A stretch of 5,090 bases of DNA from Candidatus Rifleibacteriota bacterium. Its GTDB lineage: Bacteria; UBP17; UBA6191; JACPRK01. Made by a program: the position numbers and the translations under genes. The notes beneath the pieces are model-generated. The model ran no database searches. It was not told the origin of the DNA and saw only the letters and a list, made by a program, of their open reading frames with translations. The stretch lies in contig JACQZL010000313.1 in NCBI GenBank assembly GCA_016213865.1, positions 1-5,090 on the forward strand, read 5' to 3'. How positions within the stretch are numbered: position 1 is the first letter of the stretch; each line of letters starts with the position of its first letter. This document shows positions 1 to 5,009 of this stretch, piece by piece.

Positions 1-171
1 CGGACCGTGCGCTTCGAGGTGTCATGGCCACCTGGCACCCGCGATCATGCACCATGACGGCGCGCTGCTCCTCCTACCCGCCGAAGTTCCTGACCGTTCC
101 CGTAGAGCTGGCATGAAGCTTGCCCCCCCGGGGGGTCTTTCAACAGATATCTCGAGCGGAGAGGCACGCTC
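1..171. other. Left-edge segment, no supported gene
   Basis: No reading frame here has a recognisable motif or a convincing start. A + strand frame entering from the left edge stays open into the repeat at 172, so the tail of an upstream gene cannot be excluded, but nothing identifies it. The run CCCCCCCGGGGGG at 123-135 is notable only as low-complexity GC sequence. Confidence 0.4.
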
Positions 172-409
172 GGGGCCAGACCCAATGGCATCAAATCCAG
201 CGCCAGGATGGGCATGACGGGCGTCGGAAAGGTAGAAGCGGCATCTTGCCGCTTCCACAGGTCCGGGCAAGCCGCTGTCGCGTGGCCAGGCGCCCAAGAA
301 GCGGCTGGAAGCCGCTTCTACCTTGCGGCGTGGCTATCGTTGCGGCCTCGCTGGCAAATCCATGGCAGGAGATGGGAACCATGAGGATTCAATGCCATTG
401 GGCCAGACC
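172..409 (+). repeat. MITE-like element, copy A
   Basis: A roughly 238-bp non-coding element homologous to the inverted copy at 3885-4115. Its ends are imperfect inverted repeats: the left end reads CCCAATGGCATCAAATCC (181-198) and the complement of the right end reads CCCAATGGCATTGAATCC (about 385-402). Inside are two strong hairpins. The first has arms GAAGCGGCA/TGCCGCTTC (235-243, 247-255). The second has arms AGAAGCGGCT/AGCCGCTTCT (297-306, 310-319). These also pair with each other through GGTAGAAGCGGC (231-242) and GCCGCTTCTACC (311-322). Positions 327-409 align with the complement of 3888-3970 with about 13 mismatches in 83. Frames crossing the element are incidental. No clear target-site duplication was found. 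The structure suggests a non-autonomous transposed element; this is inferred from two copies in the window. Confidence 0.75.
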
Positions 410-693
410 GGCTTCGAGGCATGCGAGCCTGTGCGGCCGCCCCGAGTCCGGTGGGGAAGGACCTCCACGGTCCCATCGTGAGAGGTCCGGGACAAGTCCA
501 CGACCGTCGGGGGCGCGCAGCCCATGGTGGAAGGGTGGTGGCGGGTCTGTCCCTCGATGCGCGGCGTGACGGCCGTTACTCGGGATGCACGAGCACCCGC
601 CACCACCAGATCCTCCAGATGGCAGACCGTGCGGAGAACTCTGCCCAGAACAATCGGTGCAAGATCAAACCACCGGCAGGGTTCAGGGACGCT
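410..693. other. Intergenic segment, no supported gene
   Basis: Between copy A and the hairpin upstream of the TA promoter. Open frames exist on both strands, as expected in GC-rich DNA, but none carries a recognisable domain or a start with a ribosome binding site. It may be degraded coding sequence. Confidence 0.4.
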
Positions 694-711
694 CCCGGCC
701 TGAAGGCCGGG
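694..711. repeat. GC-rich hairpin upstream of TA promoter
   Basis: A perfect 7-bp stem CCCGGCC/GGCCGGG with loop TGAA ends two bases before the predicted -35 box of the FitAB-like operon. No U-tract follows, so it is not a standard intrinsic terminator. It could insulate the promoter from upstream transcription or be a single REP-type palindrome. Confidence 0.45.
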
Positions 712-712
712 C

Positions 713-741
713 TTGCCGAGCGGCCGTGCGAGTGATATCAT
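713..741 (+). promoter_or_regulatory. Predicted sigma70-type promoter of the FitAB-like operon
   Basis: TTGCCG (713-718) resembles a -35 box (4 of 6 to TTGACA). It is separated by exactly 17 bp from TATCAT (736-741), a good -10 box (5 of 6 to TATAAT). Transcription would start near 748, leaving a leader of about 16 nt that still contains the ribosome binding site at 750-756. The placement argues against the upstream in-frame TTG at 713 being a translation start. Confidence 0.55.
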
Positions 742-748
742 GATATCA
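733..748. promoter_or_regulatory. Perfect 16-bp palindrome, candidate TA operator
   Basis: TGATATCATGATATCA is a perfect palindrome made of two tandem copies of the palindrome TGATATCA, and it covers the predicted -10 box. FitA-type ribbon-helix-helix antitoxins repress their own promoters by binding inverted half-sites; from memory, the gonococcal FitAB site uses TGATAGCA-type halves, which these resemble. Position, symmetry and half-site similarity together support an autoregulatory operator. Binding itself is inferred. Confidence 0.6.
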
Positions 749-749
749 G

Positions 750-756
750 AAGGGAG
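750..756 (+). promoter_or_regulatory. Ribosome binding site fixing the antitoxin start
   Basis: AAGGGAG lies 7 nt before the GTG at 764. It favours that start over the in-frame TTG at 713 or ATG at 740, both of which lie inside the predicted promoter and operator. Confidence 0.6.
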
Positions 757-763
757 ACACGTC

Positions 764-1006
764 GTGGCACAACTGCTCGTCCGCAATCTCGAAGAAGACG
801 TGAAGGCCGAACTTCGCCGGCGCGCTCGCGCGCGCGGCTGCAGTACGGAGGAGGAAGTACGCGACATCTTGCGAGATGCGGTCAAGAAGGGTCCTTCCGT
901 CCCGTTGGGGACCCGCTTGCGGTCTCGGTTTTGTCGCGTGGGCCTGGATGAGGAGATCCCGGAGCTCCGCGGTCAGGGGGCCCGGCCGGCCGTCCTGAAG
1001 CCATGA
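764..1006 (+). CDS. FitA-like ribbon-helix-helix antitoxin
   Basis: An 80-residue antitoxin that should neutralise the PIN toxin encoded directly downstream and repress the operon. The N-terminus (VAQLLVRNLEEDVKAELRR) matches the short beta strand and first helix of FitA-type RHH proteins. It is followed by a second helix around residues 24-40 (STEEEVRDILRDAVKK). The tail contains GTRLRSRF and GLDEEIPELRGQ, the C-terminal pattern typical of FitA-like antitoxins, which in the known FitAB structure wraps over the toxin and blocks its active site. The GTG start is chosen because it has a ribosome binding site at good distance and because family members begin at this AQLLVRN segment. The TGA stop overlaps the toxin ATG (ATGA), indicating translational coupling. 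Length is normal and no defect is visible. The FitA name is by motif; VapB-like is a looser alternative. Confidence 0.9.
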   Translation: MAQLLVRNLEEDVKAELRRRARARGCSTEEEVRDILRDAVKKGPSVPLGTRLRSRFCRVGLDEEIPELRGQGARPAVLKP

Positions 1007-1422
1007 TCGTACTGGATACCAATGTCCTGTCGGCCCTGATGCGTCGCGAGGTGGATCCCGCCGTGGTCGCCTGGCTCGACGCTCAGGCGCCGCAGTCGAT
1101 CTGGACGACCTCCATTTCTGTCTTCGAAATCTGCTTCGGCCTCGAACTCCTGGCCCGTGGACGGCGTCGGCGGGCCCTCGAAGGTGCCTTCGCCCGCGCA
1201 TTGGAAGACGACCTCGAGGGGCGAGTACTCTCGGTCGATCTGCCGGCGGCTCGCGCCGCTTCCGCAATAGCGGCCGGTCAGCGACGGCGCGGGCGGCCGG
1301 TGGAAGTCCGGGACGTCCTGATCGCCGGGATCGTCGCTGCTCGAAGGGCGAAACTGGCCACCAGAAACCCACGTCACTTCGAGGATGCTGGCATCCTCCT
1401 GATCGATCCCTGGTCTTCGTGA
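1003..1422 (+). CDS. FitB/VapC-like PIN-domain ribonuclease toxin
   Basis: A 139-residue toxin, predicted to be a Mg2+-dependent RNase that acts on RNA in the cytoplasm when the antitoxin is lost. The PIN signature is complete at its main sites: MIVLDTN at the N-terminus gives Asp5, FEICFGLELL gives Glu42, and VRDVLIAGIVAA gives Asp104. These are the positions expected from FitB. The C-terminal motif KLATRNPRHFEDAGI has Asn122 where FitB has Asp; TRN is common in this family, so activity is not ruled out. It ends in IDPWSS, like the NPW tail of FitB. The ATG overlaps the antitoxin stop by four bases. No frameshift or missing segment is seen. The cellular RNA target cannot be read from sequence. 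No convincing terminator follows. Confidence 0.92.
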   Translation: MIVLDTNVLSALMRREVDPAVVAWLDAQAPQSIWTTSISVFEICFGLELLARGRRRRALEGAFARALEDDLEGRVLSVDLPAARAASAIAAGQRRRGRPVEVRDVLIAGIVAARRAKLATRNPRHFEDAGILLIDPWSS

Positions 1423-1713
1423 GTGGAGCTCGACGAACCCGACCGCTCAGGGAGTAACGGTCCTTTGCCGGGGCGTCGTCCAGGCAGCATCTGCCGCCTC
1501 TTCGACGACGTGGTTCGGCGCGTACGGCTCAGGCAGGTTTGGGCGTGCCCCGTCTGCCACTCGGGCAGGTGCGAGGTTCCAGGCTGCGTGGCGACGAGCA
1601 GATAGGCCCGTCCAGGCTCGAGCGCGAAGGACTTCGAGAGTCCCTCGAGGAGCTGGGCCGTCGCATGCGATTCCGGCAGCTAGCGCCCGGGGTAGCTCAC
1701 GAGGTTCGTAAGC
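1423..1713. other. Intergenic segment with possible coding remnant
   Basis: No confident gene. On the minus strand a frame opens after a TAG at 1682-1680 and from 1679 reads protein-like, GC3-rich sequence, including AQLLEGLSKSFALEPGRAY and LLVATQPGTSHLPEWQ, to about 1540. It then continues without recognisable features. It has no ATG and no known motif, so it may be a fragment of a lost gene. Weak palindromes at 1382-1397 and 1441-1462 are too short to call as terminators. Confidence 0.3.
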
Positions 1714-1820
1714 GTTCACCACCAAGTCACGAAGGGCACGGAGTGGGCACCAAGATCGACTTCTTTGTCTTACTCTCACCTTCGTGCTTCCTTGGCGCGC
1801 TTCGGGTCTTCGTGGTGAAA
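1714..1820. repeat. Palindromic dispersed element (TTCACCACGAAG type), copy D
   Basis: A roughly 107-bp element with imperfect inverted ends. The left end reads GTTCACCACCAAGTCACGAAG (1714 onward). The complement of the right end reads TTTCACCACGAAGACCCGAAG (from 1820). Repeats of this kind, built from CACGAAG and CACCAAG units facing inward, are familiar from intergenic regions of many environmental bacteria. The truncated PIN toxin frame reads through it (HHEDPKRAKEARR), which is the typical spurious translation of such a repeat. Confidence 0.65.
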
Positions 1821-2150
1821 AGGCCTCCAAACCTGGCTTTTCGCCTGCTCCTCGCGAGGTTGCCGTGAACGGTTACGTCCGCACTTCTTCGCGAGTGACA
1901 GGACCTCGCTCTCGCCCTGCCCCAGCTTCGCGGGCAGGTCCGGCAGCGATTCCGGAGCGCCGACTCGCTGCAACCACGACGCCTTCGCGAGAGACTCTGC
2001 CCCTGGCCGGGCTCCCGCGTCCTCCACTGCCTCACGATAGACCGCTGGCGTGACGAGAACGCCTTCGTGGAGCAGTTTCTCGAGAAGCTCGAGACGGTCC
2101 GCCCTGGCCCAGACGATGAGTGGGCCCGCGTCGATGACCCACGGGCTCAT
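1776..2150 (-). pseudogene. Truncated PIN toxin, DUF3368 type
   Basis: The partner toxin of the UPF0175-like antitoxin, on the minus strand with ATG at 2150, overlapping the antitoxin stop as TGATG. Residues 1-91 look like a DUF3368 PIN protein: WVIDAGPLIVWARADRLELL gives the first catalytic Asp7, VYREAVED the next acidic site (Glu40), and LGQGESEVLSLAKKCG the conserved GE-x-EA-type helix (Glu80/Glu82). Homology stops near 1877, where members normally continue with a strand carrying further acidic residues (LLLDD-type) and about 60 more residues. Here the frame runs into unrelated sequence and then the palindromic element D, ending at 1776 after 124 residues. The last 33 residues (RNRSRQPREE onward) are not PIN-like. 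The C-terminal half of the active-site fold is therefore missing, and the product is probably inactive. The cause could be a deletion associated with the repeat insertion or a frameshift followed by loss. Confidence 0.75.
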
Positions 2151-2437
2151 CACGAAACGGGGACGCCAAGCCGCCTGCGTGGACCCAGCTCGGCATCCAG
2201 TTCGTCGGCCGTGAACTCGATGATGGGGATCCCGTGGCAGTTCATCAGGTCGTGGAGTTGCCACCGGCTGATTCCGAGCAGCTCTGCGGCCCGGCTCTCC
2301 CCGATGTGGCGCTCTCGCAGAGACCGGAGCACGAGGGACTGGCGGGCTTCGCTCCGGGCTGTCTCTTCGCCAAGGGCTGCCAGTACGTCCGGTGGCACCT
2401 CGATAGTGATCGTGGGCTTTCTGGACTTGAGGGCCAT
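2150..2437 (-). CDS. UPF0175-family antitoxin, probably orphaned
   Basis: A 95-residue protein on the minus strand. It resembles UPF0175 proteins: an N-terminal strand TITIEVPPDVLAALG, a helical middle (ARQSLVLRSLRERHIGESR), then the hallmark AAELLGISRWQLHDLMNCHG, which is a helix-turn-helix-like segment, and GIPIIEFTADELDAEL. Such proteins are paired with DUF3368 PIN toxins, as here, and are thought to be antitoxins that bind their promoter. The ATG at 2437 is preferred because family homology begins a few residues later. The frame is open back to 2512, but the added residues (RTRGLPGGLVGNTPGRYHVD) do not look like the family. There is no clear Shine-Dalgarno sequence; see the -10 element directly upstream. 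The stop overlaps the toxin start. The coding sequence looks intact although the toxin is truncated. Confidence 0.87.
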   Translation of the reverse strand: MALKSRKPTITIEVPPDVLAALGEETARSEARQSLVLRSLRERHIGESRAAELLGISRWQLHDLMNCHGIPIIEFTADELDAELGPRRRLGVPVS

Positions 2438-2443
2438 ATCCAC

Positions 2444-2449
2444 ATGATA
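2444..2449 (-). promoter_or_regulatory. Possible -10 box for a leaderless antitoxin mRNA
   Basis: On the minus strand TATCAT is followed by six bases and then the ATG at 2437. That spacing would put the transcription start at or next to the start codon, as in leaderless messages. This would explain why no Shine-Dalgarno sequence is seen. No good -35 box is found 16-18 bp upstream, so the call is tentative. Confidence 0.35.
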
Positions 2450-2718
2450 CCGCCCGGGGGTGTTTCCGACCAGACCGCCGGGCAGCCCGCGAGTTCGGCC
2501 GATAGAGTGCATAGGAAGGACAAACGGGGGGGCTCGGCTGGGTCAAGGGGCGGCGGCAGGCATTCGGAGTCTGAAACCAGGGCCGACGGAGCCCAAGGCC
2601 GAGGCTCATGGGCCCCTCGGGTGGCTGACGGGCAGGCAAGGCGACCCCCATCGGCGGCCGGAAGGTCGACCGGTCGGACGCAGGAGTGACTTTCGACCGC
2701 CACGACGTGGTCGCCCGG
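2450..2718. other. Segment upstream of antitoxin, no supported gene
   Basis: The minus-strand frame of the transposase fragment stays open through this stretch, but beyond about 2719 it shows proline- and arginine-rich sequence without family features. No repeat with a partner elsewhere in the window was seen. Confidence 0.35.
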
Positions 2719-2883
2719 ATGCTCGAAGACGCCGTCGGTAACCAAAGCGTGGAAATGGAGGTCGAGGGCAAGGCTGCTGGAGGCCCGCTGGATGGCCGTG
2801 ACCGAGCCCGGGAAGGCCTCGTTGACGGAACGAAGGCCGAAGCGGTCCTTGGCCTTCCATCGCAAGTACTGAAAGACCGAGTC
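2719..2883 (-). pseudogene. IS91-type transposase fragment (HUH region)
   Basis: About 55 codons on the minus strand match the catalytic core of IS91-type (Y2, HUH) transposases: VFQYLRWKAKDRFGLRS, then PGSVTAIQRASSSLALDLHF and HALVTDGVF. The His-Phe-His of LHFHALV is the metal-binding HUH motif. Full family members are several hundred residues long, with an N-terminal zinc-binding domain and catalytic tyrosines downstream. Neither is present, and the frame loses resemblance on both sides. It is therefore a remnant without activity, marking past insertion of a rolling-circle-type element. The borders are set by eye and could shift by tens of bases. Confidence 0.75.
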
Positions 2884-2895
2884 GTGGTTTGGGCG

Positions 2896-2910
2896 CCGGG
2901 CGAAGCCCGG
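2896..2910. repeat. Short GC hairpin
   Basis: CCGGGC/GCCCGG with a GAA loop forms a perfect 6-bp stem just upstream (in minus-strand sense) of the transposase fragment. It may be a REP-type palindrome; no function is evident. Confidence 0.35.
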
Positions 2911-3044
2911 GTTGTGCTACTACTTCCGACCTTCTTTGCACGGCGCGACGATTTCCGACGAAGAAGACCAAGGAGAGTTGGGGAGGTGTTGGAGATGTGG
3001 GGCGGATTGATGGAGGAGAGAACCACGATGGCCCCCGGCTTTGA

Positions 3045-3312
3045 GCCGCCGGCCTCTGGCCGGCATTCTTGGCCGTTTGAAACCGCACCTGGTGGCCTGA
3101 GAGTATTCCACGGCCTCCGCGCGGACGGGGGCAGCCGAGAGTAGGAGCGGCTTCCAGCCGCTTCGCGGACCGTCCGGACAAGCGGTGCCCTGAAGCGGCA
3201 AGATGCCGCTTCTACCCTCGCAATTCCGAAGGGTCGCCGGGAATCCTGGAACACTCTCAGGCCACCACGAAACCGCAGCGACGCCTTGGAATGCCGGCCG
3301 GAGGCCGGCGGC
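3045..3312. repeat. Four-hairpin palindromic element, copy B
   Basis: A 268-bp element with long imperfect inverted ends. Each end carries a perfect 7-bp hairpin: GCCGGCC-TCT-GGCCGGC (3048-3064) and GCCGGCC-GGA-GGCCGGC (3293-3309). Further in, GTGGCCTGAGAGTATTCCA (about 3092-3110) is matched in inverted orientation by TGGAACACTCTCAGGCCAC (about 3247-3265). The centre contains the same two hairpins found in copies A and C: GGAGCGGCTTCCAGCCGCTTC (3144-3164) and GAAGCGGCAAGATGCCGCTTC (3192-3212). Weaker symmetry may extend to about 2960 and 3375. Reading frames across it, including part of a 512-codon frame, are spurious. Its ends differ from those of A and C, so it is a distinct element sharing their core. 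Confidence 0.7.
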
Positions 3313-3884
3313 ACAACGACTCTCCCCCTCTCCAGCGTCTCTCCACCTCGCCTGACGTCTTTGGTGTTGGGTTCCGGGCGAAGGCGCAGACCCCGGCTGG
3401 ATCCCTGCTGCTCAGAAGCTCAGCCTCGGCCACGGACCTCGGCCACTCTACGTGGTCCGCCGTCACGAAGCGGCAGTCGGCTGCGAGCCGGGGCAACCTG
3501 TCGCCCATCACCCACTGCGCGCCCCCGCGGTCGCCGGCTTCTCGGCCATCGGTGCCGCAACTCCCTTCGTGGACTTGACGATGTGCCGGACCTCCTTCAC
3601 GGCGCCTTCGAGGTCAGGTAGCAGCCTCGCCGGGCGCCCACAGAGTTCACGAGCCCGTCTCAGCGCGCAAGCCATGACCGCTGCGCCGGCGGCTCGGCAG
3701 AGATAGCGAAGGTCCGGGCGCTCCAATACCGAAGTCGCTGGCCGAGAACCGTAGTGTGTCCCTCGCGCATGGACAGATCTTCCGCTGGTCTCTGGTAGTC
3801 GGATGATGCCGAGGACCAAGGCCAGTCCCGAGAGACCGCAAAAAATGGGGTTCCAAGGGGACGAGTCCCCTTGCCGGGGGTTTT
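3313..3884. other. Gene-poor segment with two abutting minus-strand frames
   Basis: No confident gene. On the minus strand one frame ends in LEGAVKEVRHIVKSTKGVAA and a short tail at a TGA (3510-3508). That stop overlaps an ATG (3508-3506) opening MGDRLPRLAADCRFVTADHV and about 20 more protein-like residues, before running into the flank of element B. The TGATG junction is the same as in the UPF0175/PIN operon, and RFVTAD loosely resembles a PIN C-terminal strand. This may be a decayed two-gene cassette, but both frames lack a convincing domain. Confidence 0.3.
3854..3873. repeat. Perfect 9-bp stem hairpin flanking copy C
   Basis: CAAGGGGAC-GA-GTCCCCTTG forms a perfect inverted repeat 11 bp outside copy C. 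With only two loop bases it may work as double-stranded DNA rather than RNA. Copy A has no equivalent at its corresponding end, so it is not clearly part of the element. Confidence 0.45.
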
Positions 3885-4115
3885 GGGGGCAGAGCCCAAT
3901 GGCAATAAATCGTGATGGTCTCCATCTCCTGCCATGGGTTTGCCGGCGAGGCCGCAACGATGGCCACGCCAGAAGGTAGAAGCGGCTTCCAGCCGCTTTT
4001 TGGGCGGCCGGGCTCACGTCCGGCTCCCAGGAAGCGGCAAGATGCCGCTTCTACCCTACAGGCTTCTGTCATGCCTCTCCTGGTGAGGGATTTAATGCCA
4101 TTGGGCAGAGCCCCC
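3885..4115 (-). repeat. MITE-like element, copy C (inverted relative to A)
   Basis: A roughly 231-bp element in opposite orientation to copy A. Ends: GGGGGCAGAGCCCAATGGCA at 3885-3904 continuing ATAAATC; the complement of the right end reads GGGGGCTCTGCCCAATGGCA and continues TTAAATCC (4115-4088). The terminal repeats therefore match over about 28 bp with few differences, better than in copy A. Internal hairpins lie at about 3976-3998 (CTTCCAG centre) and 4031-4052 (AAGATG centre). Part of the conserved internal segment common to A and C, in the orientation of A, reads GGCAGGAGATGG. It has no coding capacity, and no clear target duplication is visible. The better-preserved ends suggest it is the younger copy. 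Confidence 0.75.
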
Positions 4116-4199
4116 AAGAGGGATGAGTGCCAATGTAGTCATGCGGGCTTTCGAGATCTGTCCATAACTGAGAGTGGGTCCCCGTCTTCTCCGCCCGGT

Positions 4200-4727
4200 T
4201 CAGGGAACCGTGAACGTTCCGACGTCGAGCCGCCGGCCGCCGTCGAACCCCGGCAACCAGACATCCGACGCGGCGAGGGCCCGCCAATCGCTGACGCTGA
4301 CCGTTGTGGACGCGTAGGGCACGCAGTCTCTCAGCGACTGCCGGTAGGCCGCGTGGATCTCCTCCCAAGGGACCTTCCGCGTGTCGATGACGGGATGGTG
4401 GACCTCGACGGGGCCTCGCCGCCGATGGGCGCGCCGGGAGGCGAGAGCCGCCACGGGCTCCGGAGCAGGCAGCCTGGCGAGATCCAGGACCCCCAACTGG
4501 ACCAGCCAGCGGCCCCCGGCAAGCCAACCCGGCGGCCTCAGGAAGACCGTATCTTGCCAGGGGCCCGGGGATGGAGGGTCGAGCAAGCCGGCCGTCGGAT
4601 AGACCCAGCATCGAGCAGGGACCTCTTCCGACCCGGCCCGCGCGGGTAGGAGGGCCAGGAGGATAGCCCCCTGCTCGAGAGGCGTGCGCAGCTTGCCGCC
4701 CACCCGAAGGCTCGGGTGAGCCAGCAA
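4200..4727 (-). CDS. Hypothetical protein of unknown family, possibly N-terminally truncated
   Basis: I do not recognise this protein. The minus-strand frame is open from 4820 to the TGA at 4200, uses GC-rich third positions, and reads like real protein, with tryptophan-containing segments such as GPWQDTVFLRPPGWLAGG and a well-formed C-terminus (VPWEEIHAAYRQSLRDCV, SDWRALAASDVWLPGFDGG). From the TTG at 4727 it would be 175 residues. No signal peptide or membrane helix is evident. There is no ATG in the open stretch; the TTG has an AGGAG (4744-4740) but 12 nt away, and a GTG at 4703 lacks one. The true start is therefore uncertain and the gene may be a 3' fragment of a longer one cut at about 4820. 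Large overlapping frames on the + strand are shadows. It does not overlap copy C. Confidence 0.5.
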   Translation of the reverse strand: MLAHPSLRVGGKLRTPLEQGAILLALLPARAGSEEVPARCWVYPTAGLLDPPSPGPWQDTVFLRPPGWLAGGRWLVQLGVLDLARLPAPEPVAALASRRAHRRRGPVEVHHPVIDTRKVPWEEIHAAYRQSLRDCVPYASTTVSVSDWRALAASDVWLPGFDGGRRLDVGTFTVP

Positions 4728-5009
4728 GGCCTGAGGCAGCTCCTGGCGGGCGACCGCGGGGCCAGTCGGGCTCTTGATTCCCTCACTCCGATTGCCCTGA
4801 GGGGCACTCCCAATCCACAGCTACAGCCCCAAGCTGCCTGCCCCGGCCCTCCTCCCCGGTCGAGACCCCCCGTTTATCCTCCCTACCCGTCTTTCGGGAC
4901 CGCTCCGGCAACTGGTAGACTCGCGCCGGGTGTCCGGACGACGTGGAAGAGCGCCCTGGCCTTTAGCGGCACCGGTCAGAACGGCCCAAGTTACCCGTAC
5001 CATTCGGGC

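Noticed and set aside
172..409. Target-site duplications at copies A and C
   Set aside because: Flanks compared by eye gave no convincing direct repeats, so transposition is inferred only from structure and similarity.
713..763. An upstream TTG or ATG start for the FitA-like antitoxin
   Set aside because: Both starts lie in the predicted promoter or operator, lack a ribosome binding site and add residues not seen in the family.
746..1372. A 208-codon minus-strand frame
   Set aside because: It lies antisense to the well-supported FitAB-like operon and is arginine- and proline-rich, typical of shadows in GC-rich DNA.
1382..1397. AGGATGC/GCATCCT palindrome as a terminator
   Set aside because: It lies inside the toxin coding sequence, the loop is two bases and there is no U-tract.
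1441..1462. GACCG/CGGTC inverted repeat as a terminator for the TA operon
   Set aside because: The stem is only 5 bp with a 12-base loop, and just three T residues follow.
1776..3314. A 512-codon minus-strand open frame
   Set aside because: It is a chance fusion of element B, flanking sequence and the start of the PIN toxin; only the last 124 codons from the ATG at 2150 follow a recognisable gene.
229..4058. Repeated hairpins as a CRISPR array
   Set aside because: The repeats are palindromic pairs dispersed over kilobases in different orientations, without regular spacers or cas genes.
3912..4649. A 245-codon + strand open frame
   Set aside because: It begins inside MITE-like copy C and then runs antisense to the better-supported minus-strand frame at 4200-4727; it contains no motif.
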